Shown: positions 11,171-22,435 of the stretch, piece by piece
How positions within the stretch are numbered: position 1 is the stretch's first letter
How the letters are laid out: the number at the start of each line of letters is the position of its first letter
Source: Beta vulgaris subsp. vulgaris
Taxonomy: Eukaryota > Streptophyta > Magnoliopsida > Caryophyllales > Amaranthaceae
Reading direction: 5' to 3'
DNA: 64,000 nucleotides
NCBI RefSeq assembly: GCF_026745355.1
Contig: NC_079203.1
Span: forward strand, 39,838,492 to 39,902,491
The notes under the pieces: generated by a model
What the model saw: the letters and a program-made list of their open reading frames with translations, nothing else
The model's database searches: none
Told to the model about the DNA's origin: nothing
Made by a program: the position numbers and the translations under genes

Positions 11171-11190
11171 TTAGACCCGTCTCTTTTAAT

Positions 11191-11535
11191 AATTTTTGTA
11201 TCCCAATGGATTAATTAGCTAACTCAATTTTTTTTTTTTGGGATACTAACCCAATGCTGATTTTTTTTGGATAACAACCCAATGCTGAAATTTTCAAATT
11301 CTAAGGAGATCGAACAAAGTTGAAAATCCCAAAAAAGATTCCAAAGAAAAATTCACCCATCCATCACCCAAAATAACCAATAGTAATGTTAAAATCCACA
11401 CGTGTCAAACTAATAGTGTAGTAGAAGGTCATTTTAGTAATAAACCATTACCAACCCTTTTTATTTCCTTTTTTTTCCTAAGGCCTGTTTGGCTACATCC
11501 TTTCATTTCTCCTCACCATTCCTTAAAAGAGAGTA
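11191..11535. other. Intergenic sequence upstream of the DUF1644 gene
   Basis: AT-rich, with T-tracts and a short direct repeat (AACCCAATGCTGA twice, near 11248 and 11277). Probably holds the promoter of the next gene, but no element is diagnostic. Confidence 0.45.
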
Positions 11536-11539
11536 AAAG

Positions 11540-11669
11540 AATTTAAGAGAGATAAAAAGCAGATGAGAGAGAAAAGAGAGTTTACCTACTACTCTTAAAA
11601 CAGCAGAGCTGACTTCTTCAATCTACACAACTGCCAAAAACCCTGATGTCTTCTTCATGCTTCAATAAA
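11540..11669 (+). other. Putative 5' UTR exon of the DUF1644 gene
   Basis: Purine-rich leader (AGAGAGATAAAAAGCAGATGAGAG) ending in a donor-like AATAAAG|GTTTCA at about 11669/11670, followed by a typical T-rich plant intron. It contains a short upstream ATG (11646). Assigned by position only. Confidence 0.45.
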
Positions 11670-12424
11670 GGTTTCATCTTTTCAATTTTCATTTCTTTTT
11701 CTTTTTACCTTTTTTTTTTACAATCTGCCCATTTGATTCTGGTTGTTAAATTCTTCAGTTATGCATTTTTACTCAATTTTAATTGCTTTACTTTTCTGGG
11801 TTTGAAATTTTATTTTCTTGTTATTAGTTTTATTGGTATGTGATAGTTATTGGACTTTTTTATGATAGAATTGATTTGTGGGTTTTTTTTTTTGTGTTCA
11901 ATTTGATGATCTACTTTAGTCATTTGTGTCAGTATTTGTCTGTTTTGTGTTTGGAATTTGGATTATGCTCAATAGAATTAAAATTAATAGAACTGAAGAA
12001 TTTTGCATTTTTGCTGATTGATTAATGGGAATATTTTTTGGGAATTGAAAGAAGTATGGAATTTAGATCGCTGTGTTTCATATATATTGAATTTTCTTTT
12101 TTTTTTTGGGGGGGGGGTGATTATACTATGTTTTTGTCCTGCAAGATTGCAAACTTATTGAGTATGTGTGAATGTCTATCATCTTTGTCCAGTTATGTTT
12201 TCTTTAAGGTTTTTGTTTAGTTGATATCACACTACTTCAGGATTCTATAATGATAACTATTTATTATTCATGGACCCACTTCTTTGTAGACGTTGGAAGG
12301 GCCAAGGGAAATTGGTGTCTTTTGCAACAATTGATTGTGAACAGTGATATGTGGAAGTGAAATGAAAATCTGCCTGTTGAAATTTGACTGCACCCTTAGC
12401 AAACAAAGGGTACTGATGGTTTAC

Positions 12425-12540
12425 GTAGTTAGGGGGTAAGTGCGTAAGGCTGCATACATCTGAACCTTTCTCCCGACTTCTGCTGTTGGTGGGAGCTATA
12501 ATGGGTTGTTATAGTTGTTGTGTAGTAGCAAACGGGTTTT
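12425..12540 (+). mobile_element. Degenerate SINE fragment in the intron
   Basis: The order GTAAGGCTGCATACATCTGA (with one insertion), then TGGTGGGAGC, then GGGTTGTTATAGTTGTTGT resembles the 3' half of the common plant Au/TS-type tRNA SINE body from memory. Diverged, and no target duplication found. Confidence 0.45.
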
Positions 12541-13240
12541 ATCCTCAGGTTACGTTTGGAAAAGTAGTTATTTGCACGATTATTGCTTCTCTTTGTGATT
12601 GTTTGAGCGAAGTACACACCAATGGTTAGTTTTAGTGCAACATATCAACTTTGCAAAGGTTCTATGATGTAAGGGGTGTCATTGTGAAATCCGAAATGGC
12701 CAAATCATATTAAGTTTTTGTAGTTGTAACTATTTAGCAGACAAGTTTCACCATCGTATTAAATTTGGTAAGTAGCCATTTGCATCAGCATCCAGAATCC
12801 ATTACGTCCTCTTTCTAATATCCTGTAGTTGAAGTGAATATAAGGCCTTAGTTGACGAGTGCAATCGAGCAAGTATTAAGTGGACTTTGATGTACTTGGT
12901 ACTGTATTGTGCTTCAAATAAATACTATAGAGATGAATGTGACCATTTTCTAGCATTGCTGTTATTCTTTGTGTAATGTCTCGTATCATAGTTGAGAGTG
13001 CAATAAAGCAAGTATTTTCTAGCATTGCTGTTCACTTGGCTTTTTGGAGCCTAAATGGTGTTCACCTTTTCTTTCTTTTTTTGTCTATCTTTCCTGTGGC
13101 AGAATTTCTTTATAGCTTGTGATAGATAGTGTGGCTTTATGCAGATGAGGCACCACAGATCAAACTGTTACGTGAATTAATCGTTGACTAGCATTCTGTG
13201 AAGGATTTGGTTGAATTCGTGGCATGTAATTGAAAGATTT

Positions 13241-15001
13241 ATGCGATATTGTTTAAGTTTTCAGCGTAGCATGTTCATGGCCTTTCAATGTTTTTATAAA
13301 AGAGGGCCTCAACGGAGCACTGGTGGAGGTGAAGATGTTAAACCACAGTTGAAGTCTTCTGAAATAGTGGAAGTTCAGTTGATTACAAATTGGGATAACA
13401 TAACTTGTCCGATATGTTTGGATCATCCTCATAACAGTGTGTTGCTTCAATGTTCATCTTATGAAAAAGGGTGTCGTTCTTTCGTTTGTGACACCAACCA
13501 CTTGCATTCAAACTGCTTAGAACGTTTTAAAACTGCATTTGGGGTACCTTCAGAGCCAAATTCACTTTCAACATCATATGCAGTGGCAAGTGAGAACTCA
13601 GGGTCAGTGGTTCCTGAAAGCAACTGTAAGCCAACTTGTCCATTATGCAGGGGAGAAGTGAATGGTTGGGTTGTAATCGAGAAGGCCCGAGAATATCTGG
13701 ATTCAAAAAGACGTTATTGTGAAGAGGAGCGATGTTCATTTGTTGGTACATATTTGGAGCTTCAAAAACATGCGCAAGAAGAACATCCTAATTCTCGCCC
13801 ATCAAAGATTGATCCCGCACGTCAGCTTGACTGGGAGAATTTCCAGCAGTCATCAGAAATGGTGGATGTTCTTAGTACCATTCATTCAGAAGTTCCGCGT
13901 GGAGTTGTTCTAGGCGATTATGTGATTGAATATGGTGACGATGATACAGCTGATGAGTTTGAAGACTTCCCCGGTGATGAAGGAAATTGGTGGACATCCT
14001 GTATATTGTATCAGGTATTTGATAATCTCCGCAATAGTAGAAATAGGAGGAGGTCAAGAACCACTGAGACAAGAAGAGGAAGTCGTCGCTCCAGCAATGA
14101 TACATCGAATTCAGATGATGGCTCTGTGACATCCATAGAATTTCCAGACTATAGAGGAGATGAGACTGATGATGAATTTGTGAACTCCAGAGGCCCTGCG
14201 AGAAGTAACCTTAGTCACCGGAGGTTCGTACATCTAGTGCCTATTACTTCTTGCTGGAACTTCTAATTTTTTTATGTGGCTTTCGCTTAGTTTGTTCTCA
14301 TCCCCAAAATTTTAGGACTTGCATGCATTTTCAAGGGTTTCTACTTGCTAGTTGCTTGACTTTCTTCTATGTTTGGCTATATCGAATTGGACATATGTAA
14401 CATTCAAGAGAGGGTGATATGCATGATAAATCAATTTCTCAATGTTTGCTTCTGCATCTCTTAAGTAGTTCTCATGCATGTGAATGCTACCTCATACACA
14501 AATTTGTATGTGTAAGTAGAGACCATACACATTGCTTAACAATGGTTTGTAGAAGAGTTTAAAAGAAAATACAGAGATAGCTATTAAATATATCAGCATT
14601 ATAAGAGATGGACGTTGAGCTACTCTTGAGCCTTGATAGAGTCATAAAGTTACATAGATGTAAGTTTCTTGTTAGGGTTCTACATATTACGTCGAGGTTG
14701 TTTAAGATTTTGTCAACTCCATATATTGGCCTCACAAACTTGGTCAGTTAAAGCGTCAAATTTTCCATATTTTTATGTTTCTTCCTGGTTGAGGTGATTT
14801 TAGTTGATCTACATTAAGTCCTGATATGTTCTTTATTGACGCATGCATGTTTTGAGAGGTTTGACTTGTTCATTGGTGCAACACAAGTAAACAATGGATG
14901 TGCATATTTTATTTGCATCTTTTGTTGAATTCCTCCAAAATCTAAACTGCTGGATTCTCTGCAGTTCCCGAAGAAGACGCTCCCGCTTCTATGACCATTA
15001 G
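13241..15001 (+). CDS. DUF1644 family zinc-finger protein
   Basis: Main exon 13241-14223 plus a short exon 14965-15001 (stop TAG) give 339 residues ending RRRRSRFYDH. If the intron is retained, the frame stops at 14266 (341 residues). A RING/C2H2-like module lies near residues 50-140: CPICLDHPH, then CRSFVCDTNHLHSNCLERF, then CPLCRGEVNGW. It is followed by CSFVGTYLELQKHAQEEHP, an acidic stretch and a basic-serine stretch (RNRRRSRTTETRRGSRRSS). This order is the DUF1644 plant family, some members of which are linked to stress signalling; molecular function is unsettled. I chose the first ATG in frame (13241); 13271 is an alternative. A 3' UTR intron (15002-15173) is likely. Confidence 0.85.
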
Positions 15002-15870
15002 GTGCATAACTTGTTGGTACTTCTTTTTCATGCTCTTTATTCTGGATTATATCTTTGGTTCATAGTACATTTTTATACCCCACACCCCAAGAAAAGATGT
15101 GAAGTAGTTCGATTGCCTTCTGAAAGTCATACAAGCTAATTAAATAAACCCTTCAATTTTGTGCTTTGAATAGATGCTGAGGAAGAAAGAATAGTACCCA
15201 GGATGTGAGCTGCAGCATCCCATCTTCCGCTGCAATCACAATATGTACGTCGACCTTCGTAATATGCTCTCCTAGTTAGATATGAAATCCCTAGATGTGA
15301 ATGGGTTTTAGATCTAGAAATTTATTTCATTGATTAGCCTCCTTTTTTCTTCTGTCGCGCTGAATGGAAATTCAGAGATTGAAAATTTCTGGGTTTTGTT
15401 TGCCTTTTGTAAGAAACTTTGGTTTAATGTGCTTGTACATATTTCATGGTAAATACTAGATTTGTAGTTGTTTTTTTGTATTAGTTTCTTGCAATGATAA
15501 TCTCAAGTGCTTGAGAAGAGCAACTTCCCCATCAATGATGGGTGTTTCTTTGATCTGCTATTATAAAATGAAAAGTTGATGTTTTTTGGTCTTACATCTT
15601 TTTGCCTTTCATCATGTAGTTGCACCTCATGTTAATCATAATTTGGCTACCATAAAGAGCATATTCTATAATTGCTTGCATTATTGAGTTTTCCTATCTT
15701 TTCATTCGTGTGGAATATATTGTCTTGTTGCTTAAGAGTTTATCTTTTTTCAGCAAAGTGGGATTCTTTTGGACCATAACTTTGAGTTGGTCAACTGGAA
15801 GAATTCTAAAACAATGCATTGTATGAGGAGATTTATGTGCTAATGTTTGTTTTCGGGTCTTGATCATAAC
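15002..15870 (+). other. 3' UTR of the DUF1644 gene and flank
   Basis: A donor directly after the stop codon and an acceptor at 15171-15173 suggest a 3' UTR intron. The 3' UTR then runs perhaps to about 15480. No further coding exon is seen. Confidence 0.45.
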
Positions 15871-15872
15871 CA

Positions 15873-16185
15873 TTTTTTTTTTTTTTTTGATAATTTAGTT
15901 CATTTCATTAAAACTCAAAATAGAGTTAAAGGCATACAATGAAGTGTCAAGATTACAATATCTTGAAAGACAAATACATGAAAATGCCAATCAAAACGCT
16001 TCAAACACAACAAATACCCTATAACAATATCACCACTACAAACCAGATTGAATTTTCCACCAAAGACAACCAAATCGTGTACAATGCTCAAATGAAACTT
16101 ATTATAAAGGTCATTTTACTCTTTAATACATTGTCTTTATTTGACCTACAATCCTAAAACATCAGTACGTATATTCATCTGAGAA
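15873..16185 (-). mobile_element. Probable 3' end of a LINE-type retroposon
   Basis: A 16-base T-tract (poly-A of the minus strand), followed by GATAATTTAGTTCATTTCATT, resembles the 3' tail of the large LINE at 28222 (T-tract then GATAATTTGG). Right border and target duplication not found. No coding sequence recognised. Confidence 0.4.
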
Positions 16186-16395
16186 CTAGTTATTAGGTTT
16201 GGGCTATGTCCCAAAAAATTTATTTATTAATATAATACTTTATAATAATAACATTAAATACAACTTAGCCTGGTTAGAACTTTAGTATATGTACTTGAGG
16301 TCTTTGGGATCAAACCCTATACTATGTAATTTCTTAATTTTTTTTTATTGTACATGGATTACATGAGCTAAAACTCCTTAAGGAGAGCGCCACAC
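16186..16395 (-). mobile_element. Helitron fragment, same family as the 9.3-11.2 kb array
   Basis: CTAGTTATTAGGTTTGGGCTA terminus, and the shared internal blocks up to AAGGAGAGCGCCAC, after which the 5' end is missing. Confidence 0.75.
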
Positions 16396-16739
16396 AGATA
16401 TTTAGGATCTAATCTTACGTGGTTGTTTTTGTTGACTTATATTTTTCAAAATATTTGTATGGGAATAGGTGTTGGTGCATGAGATTAAGGAGCATTTGAT
16501 GTCATTATTAAAATTGGAAGGGTTGCTTGTTGCTTGTGCTTGATAGGAAACTAGGAAAGTGATCATTTCAATTCTTTTATGCCGATTTGATTATGACACT
16601 TGACACCCCCAGCTGCCTACCATGCTTTTTATCACTTATCTTTTTGATTTATAGTTGCTCCTTTTTCCCTGAAATAATTGTGTCACATCACCTTGTATAT
16701 GATGGTTACATGTTGTCACTTGTCACCATTTGTTTTTTA
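16396..16739. other. Unassigned sequence between Helitron fragments
   Basis: No gene or recognisable repeat. Confidence 0.4.
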
Positions 16740-17014
16740 AATTAGTTTTTATACTCAAGCTTTGTTGTAGTAATTATATCGTTTATTTATTAATATTTTA
16801 CTTTAAAATAATAACATTAAGTATCATTTTGATATAGTAATTAAAACTTTAGTATATATACTTGTGATCACATGATTGAATATTATACAATGCATTTTCT
16901 ATTTTTTTATTGCATATTAATTACATGGAGTTAAACACTCTAAGGAAAAGCGTCACGTCTATACGTGACATCGTTCTTTTATTTAGGAACGTCTTTTAAT
17001 ATATCAGTATAGTA
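16740..17014 (-). mobile_element. Old Helitron copy, same family
   Basis: Diverged 3' end, recognisable TTTATTTATTAATATTTTACTTT and GATTGAA blocks, and a 5' end near CGTCTTTTAATATATCAGTATAG. Contains a short inverted CACGT-CTATACGTG segment near 16955. Confidence 0.6.
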
Positions 17015-17282
17015 TTACGGTTATGACGTTATGTAGATGATCATGTAGTGCTTTAAAATGTGTCTTTTTTTTTTGACGGGCTTTAAAATGTGTCTTTCAA
17101 GGGGTTGTATGACATTCGCTTAAACCTTAAATTTTGGATCAATTAGTCATTTGTCAATTAATTTCTTTGGGATAAGAATATAATCATCTCACTAGACAAA
17201 CCAAGTTAGAAAGTTGACCTATTATTTTTCGAACAAATGATATATATTTGAGATAAGAGATGGGTAAAAATTGTCTAAATTA

Positions 17283-18850
17283 TTTTTTTTTTGACATCAA
17301 GTTAATTTGCATTAATTAAAATTGAAAGTACAACCTAATTCTAGTACATCAACATAGATGACAAAGCAAATGAAGCTAGAAGAGCTTCATTTGCTCGTAC
17401 ATACCCTACGAAAGAAAAACAAACTATTACATAACAACTTAGCCTAATCTCGAGCAAAGCGATGTGGATGGGGGACAAAGGTCTTGATGAAACAGACCTA
17501 AAATGAGAGAGAACCTGTTGAAAGGCAGCACAAAACCGATCTTCAAAAGGAGATTGCCGCAACGCAGCTAGTAACTTCGAAAGTGCACTAACCACAAAAT
17601 CCCAAGGTCCTTGAACAGAAACACCTTCCTGAGATTCCACTGATGAAAGTAACCAAGAAATCACCTCCTATGGTGAATTCTGACCCTTAAACAAGGGTAA
17701 CCAGAGTTTAGTCTCGCAAGACTGAAACTCGAAATGTGTGGAGGACATAACTTGCTCCAAATTAAATTGGAGGGCCTCCCACAAGATGCATTTTTGAGGT
17801 GTGATGACGGCAAAGGTCATCACGGTAAAAGTAGGCGACTTATAAAGAAGAAAATCACCCAATCGACGGATTCGAAAAGCCGTCTTTGCAATCACAACCT
17901 AGAAGATCTAACCACAACAGGAATCAAAAGATCACCACCTCTCATCTTACCCAATACTACAACCCCTAGATAATCATAACTAGATCTGAATAATCCTAAA
18001 TTAAAACTTAGAAAAAGAACAGAAGCAAGCAACGCAAAACAAAACCACAACCAGTACATGATAGAAGGATACCACACCAAAACCAGCACCATACAAACTG
18101 CAGAATCTTCACGGCCGACGACGGAGTCCTGAGCGAGCCAACAAACCGACACCTGAACACTAGAGGGGAACGGGAAGGGGACACTAATACTAAAGCTCAA
18201 AACAGAGCAGGGGTATGGGGAGGGGAACCTAAAACTAACACTGTGACAACGAACAGGGGGTCGGGGAAGGGAAAAACTAAACCTAACTTCACGCACTAAA
18301 AAACAGGGGTATGGGGAGGGGGAACTAACCCTAAAACTAGGACAACGCAGGGGACTCACGGCACACAAGGAAACTAGATGACACTGTGATGGGCAATCCG
18401 ACACAGACTCGACGACAGGGACGGGGGAGGGAGGCGATGAGGATAACTCGGGGAGAGAGAGGGAGGCGATGAGGACAACTCGGGGAGAGGGAGGGAAGGA
18501 CGACTGGAAACAGGGGTTGTAGGAGGCTAAAAACTGACGGGAAGGGGACCGACGACGGAGGGGTACACGCCGGAAGACGGACGGACTGAAGCTACGGAGG
18601 AAGACGGGGCGGGGGGAGTAAAACAACGAAAGGAAAAACCAAACTAACCTAGAAACTGAAGAAAACGACAAGCTAACCTTCGGAAAGGATGGCAGCAGGC
18701 TCGCCGGCGGCTAAGAGTGCGGCGCGGTGTTCCGACCGGCCACCGGCGAGCCTGTGCGGGCGGTGTAGTTTTGGAGTTTTTAGGGTTAGGGTTTTGGGTG
18801 AGTCTAGAGAGAGAGAGCGGCGCGATTTTGAGTTAGTTAAGGTTTTTACC
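17283..18850 (-). mobile_element. Unclassified LINE-mobilised retroposon with GC-rich 5' end
   Basis: Bounded by a 16-bp exact direct repeat (17267-17282 and 18851-18866) and beginning with a T-tract that is the poly-A tail of the minus strand. This is the hallmark of target-primed retroposition. The 5' end (18600-18850) is GC-rich, with CGCCGGCGAGCC-type inverted segments and CCCTAACCCTAA-like sequence. Internal short repeats occur (ACAGGGGTATGGGGAGGGG twice; AGGCGATGAGGA twice). A 259-codon frame at 17892-18671 is low-complexity and resembles no protein. No reverse transcriptase is visible, so it depends on another element or is a retrocopy of a host transcript. Confidence 0.7.
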
Positions 18851-18866
18851 AAAATTGTCTAAATTA

Positions 18867-19733
18867 AGCATGCATGCATGCATATGTATACATGATAAAG
18901 GAAAATCAAACCCTTGTGACTCTATGTACACTCAGAACATTTACATTGAATCTTATGTGTATGCTTAAAATTGTGTCTCATTATAAAAATCCGATTATCC
19001 TCACTAGAAAGCTCTCCAGCAAAACAATAGCACCCAAATCTTCTCCATCAGATATCGAAGGAGAAATAAATGTGTAAACATGCCGGGTAGATTACACTTT
19101 TCTAAGCAAAAGTGATGATACTATTATAAACCAAAGCCACATAACATGCTCTTTGGTTTTGGCGCTTCATCACATAACCATGACAGCCTGACAGGTAGTT
19201 TGAGTGATACCAATGTGGCAATGTGGGACTTTTCGTTAACATTGACACACATTCAATTGTGTATATGGAGCTCAAATTATACATAACCATGACAGGTAGT
19301 ATTATTTATAGATAAATAAAATTGTCCAAATTAAATATAACAAAGTGGGTCTTTATTTATAGAGCTCGAAAAAATAGAGCTATTGATATTTTTTTTCACT
19401 TTGTATTTTTTAAAATAAAACCGTTGGAAATTTTACAACAATTACTATATTCTAAAACCAAATCAGAAAGTAACACTTGACATCACTCATCCCACAATCT
19501 TATCATTTATTTTATTCACCCCATGCAAAATTTTCATCACCATCAGCCCATGATCTTATCTTCATTCATTGTTAAAGAGATCTTTTTTAAAATTACATGT
19601 TTGATCTTATTTCTTGATCATTGATAAGTGTGCTCTAACAATTTCTTGAAGTAGGCAAATTTATATTCCATTTTTATATGAAACCATCAAAAAAAAAAAA
19701 AAAAATGGCAAATTTTACACTTTTTTCTCAGAA
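18867..19733. other. Intergenic sequence
   Basis: Starts with a short (GCAT)n run at 18868-18882 and includes an 18-base A-tract near 19690. No gene is supported. Confidence 0.45.
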
Positions 19734-19753
19734 ACAGGCTACTAGCCTACTAC

Positions 19754-19875
19754 CAAGGATGTCTTGGCCTAATGGTTAAGATTGAGGTGTTGTGTACGAT
19801 AGGTCACAGGTTCGAATCCCCCCTTCCCTTCTTTGTACTTTGTACCGCCTTTGTGGCTCTCATGGATAAAAAAAA
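19754..19875 (+). mobile_element. tRNA-derived SINE with 20-bp target duplication
   Basis: About 122 bp, with box A-like TGGCCTAATGGTTAAG (19766), box B GGTTCGAATCC (19809) and a terminal A-tract. Perfect 20-bp direct repeats flank it (19734-19753 and 19876-19895). It is too short and atypical for a functional tRNA, so a SINE is the best reading. The perfect duplication implies recent insertion. Confidence 0.88.
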
Positions 19876-19923
19876 ACAGGCTACTAGCCTACTACTATCA
19901 TTCCAACTTAACAAATAAACGAA

Positions 19924-21333
19924 GGGAAATTCTACATGGTGGCCTCGTACTTTCGGTTTTTCTACTTGGTGACAGGCCAAAAAATATTTTATATCAAATG
20001 ACCTCCTATTTTGGCTAATTATACTTCATGGCTTTAATTCACTTAAACCTAACTAAACCATCATTTAAGTGAATTTACTAATCTATCCCTCTAGTTAATT
20101 ATAATTTTAATAAATACCCTCCCATTCTCGATTAAAAACCTGCTTCCCTTTTCCTTCTCTGTTCTTCTCCTCTTCTCCCTCTCACTCCTAGGGTTCCATG
20201 TTAACACAAGTAAAACGCAGGAACAACCCCCAAGAAGAGAGTAGCATCTTGACACAAGCACTGTAATCAAGTTTTCGGCTCTCCGACGAACATATCGGCA
20301 TTGACCACAATCCAGACAGTTGAGAATTTTGGCAGTTCAATTGAACAATCTTAGTAAAAAACACATCTCTAAAAGTGAAATGTAAAGTTTCCTACAGATT
20401 GAGTTCAGCACATATTCGGGCATTCAAAGTCATTTAAACCTCTATTTTGGATAACAGATGAAGAAAAGTTCTGCAACAGTTTCTATCAATGAAAATTTTG
20501 GCAACTTTAATAGCTCAAGCTCAATAATATTGTAATTATATATGTTAGATTTTGCAAAAATCGCCAAACATTACACTAATCAATGACATGTACCTCTACT
20601 CCATATATACCAAAATAATGCAGATAAATTTTGATTCACATCAAAAAGTTTCAGTAGTAAATTCTCCTTAGAAGAAAAAGTAACCCAACTTCCACGGATC
20701 TACTCAAACACATAATTAAGAACGCCAAAGAACGCCACACCAAACATTAATAACAGGAGAATACAAAGAGGAGAATTGTCTCATATGGCCTCCAACTGGT
20801 GCTTCCAAGACAAAGAAAGCTTAGAGATCCGACATGGAAGAACAACACTGTGCAGTGCCATAAGATAGTTATCATAGAAATTACGTACATAAGCGTAAAT
20901 GGGTTCGAGAGCTAGAACGCAAATCGCTTTAAGAGTTTGAGAGTGATTCCTACATGCATATGTACACAACATTATATAGACATGATCTGGAATATTTCAA
21001 TTTGATTGGAATTCATTCATAACTTTGCGAGGATGGTGATTCATTTTGTTTTGCAACACTAAGATAATCGGTCCAAGTTCTCTTTGTTAGTGATGATTTG
21101 ATTTGATTCATTTTTTTAAGAGAAGAGGAATGGGAGTTTTGAATTAATTAGGGTAATTAACTAAGGGGTTAGGTTAGTAAATTTACTTTAAGTGATGGAT
21201 TAACTAGGTTTTAAGTGAATTAAGGCCACTAAGTATAATAAACCAAAGTAGGAGGTTACTTGGTATAAAAAAATTTTTTGCCTGCCACCAAGTAGAAAAA
21301 CCCAAAGTAGGAGGCCACCATGTAGAATTTCCC
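19924..21333. mobile_element. Non-autonomous Mutator-like element (MULE), possible Pack-MULE
   Basis: Long terminal inverted repeats of about 180 bp (GGGAAATTCTACATGGTGG... inward from each end, roughly 85% alike by eye) and a 9-bp exact target duplication ATAAACGAA (19915-19923 and 21334-21342), the size typical of Mutator. The 1 kb interior has no transposase. It may hold captured gene pieces, but I recognise none. Confidence 0.88.
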
Positions 21334-21344
21334 ATAAACGAATT

Positions 21345-22187
21345 CTATTCAAGTTGTTTAGTCCAATCAAAGGATGCCCATTCCTTTGCAAATTCAGAAA
21401 CAGCTTCTTTCTGGGTCTCAATGGACTCATACCTTGGGCGACGGTACATATTTTCGTCTTGAGATTGTAACATTCCCCTAATAACATTGACACCAAAGCT
21501 ACTCTTAAACTGTGTTTCATCATCAATTACATGTACAAATCCCCTATCAACCCCAAATTCTACATGAAAGTAGGGAAAATTCTTGGGAATTGAAGAGCGC
21601 AATCCCTTGTGACTACTAGTAGTAGTAGTAACAATCAATTTCTTTGCATTGTGCTGACTCCACTCATCTTCTGCCTCATCAATTGCCTTCTTAAAATAAA
21701 GTGGTGCTTCTTTAGCAAGGTATTTGGGTAAAGGAATGCACTCGATTGTGCAATGACGACGTTGCTGTGCCAAACAAAGCACTGTTTCTAAAAAGATTAC
21801 TTCTTTTTCTTGCTTTGCAAACATCATAATAAGACACTTCTTGAAGTTCCGGATTTCTTCCCAAACATAATCATCTACCATTCTTGTTGCTGATTCATGC
21901 TGCAATGTAAGGATGCAACAATGGCTAGGGACAACGGGCTCGAATCGAGGTAGCATCAAGTATGTCAAATTTGCTATAGCTATAACAAGATGTTTAGGTC
22001 TATTAGTGTTCTCAAAACAGTATACGCATTGATCTTGCTGCGTAATGATGCGATTTCCCATATTTTGCCTAGCATGTGATGTGAGCTCATGATCTGCACT
22101 TCTCTTCTTGCGTTTCTTCGATGGTGTTCTATCAAAGTCATATTCATCATTGGCCTGAGAAGAGGTACTATATAGTTTGTTCTTCAT
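21345..22187 (-). CDS. CWF19L2: CWF19-like protein, C-terminal domains only
   Basis: A 280-residue frame from ATG 22185-22187 to TAG 21345-21347. After a short basic region (EYDFDRTPSKKRKK) it carries the CwfJ_C_1 domain (CVYCFENTNRPKHLVIAIAN, LTLQHESATR, VWEEIRNFKKCLIMMF) and the CwfJ_C_2 domain (FPYFHVEFG, then a C-terminus ending FDWTKQLE). CWF19-like proteins act in late spliceosome and intron-lariat turnover. Full-length homologues are more than twice as long, so the N-terminal half is absent, and the fragment is intronless. It may be a duplicated or retroposed fragment or the last exon of a rearranged gene. A MULE sits 11 bp beyond the stop (its target duplication starts 2 bp away). The frame is intact, so weak constraint or recency is possible. 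Confidence 0.8.
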   Translation of the reverse strand: MKNKLYSTSSQANDEYDFDRTPSKKRKKRSADHELTSHARQNMGNRIITQQDQCVYCFENTNRPKHLVIAIANLTYLMLPRFEPVVPSHCCILTLQHESATRMVDDYVWEEIRNFKKCLIMMFAKQEKEVIFLETVLCLAQQRRHCTIECIPLPKYLAKEAPLYFKKAIDEAEDEWSQHNAKKLIVTTTTSSHKGLRSSIPKNFPYFHVEFGVDRGFVHVIDDETQFKSSFGVNVIRGMLQSQDENMYRRPRYESIETQKEAVSEFAKEWASFDWTKQLE

Positions 22188-22435
22188 TATAGGATTTGGA
22201 ACTTCGAGATGTAAGGAACGGATGATATTATGTAAAAATATAAGTAGGGCTAACACAATATATATAGTACAAGATCTATTTCAAAACCTACAAGGAATAG
22301 GAAACCCAACATATATACAACTGTCTTTGGAAGTTATCCAAACTATCCATAATTATCTTAACATACCAACAAGCAAAGTGATCTATATATATCAATCCCA
22401 AAATAATTTCCTCAAGCTCACGTTTTTAAAACAAA
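22188..22435. other. Upstream flank of the CWF19-like fragment
   Basis: AT-rich, with no N-terminal CWF19 exon recognisable. Confidence 0.4.

Larger units (their letters stand above)
10275..11190. mobile_element. MITE (TAAGAGA-type) interrupted by two Helitrons
   Basis: The pieces 10275-10305, 10568-10683 and 11171-11190 join to reproduce, base for base apart from point changes, the uninterrupted relative at 25715-25880. Ends are inverted (AAGAGATCGCCTA and GACCCGTCTCTTTTA). It serves as an empty-site reference that fixes the Helitron borders. Confidence 0.8.

Noticed and set aside
17892..18671. 259-codon open frame on the minus strand
   Set aside because: Composition is Ser/Pro/Phe-rich from purine-rich repeats of the retroposon. 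No domain, no start context, and it reads through GC-rich non-coding head sequence.
19754..19850. Possible tRNA gene
   Set aside because: Has boxes A and B, but no proper acceptor or anticodon stem. The A-tail and target duplication show a SINE.
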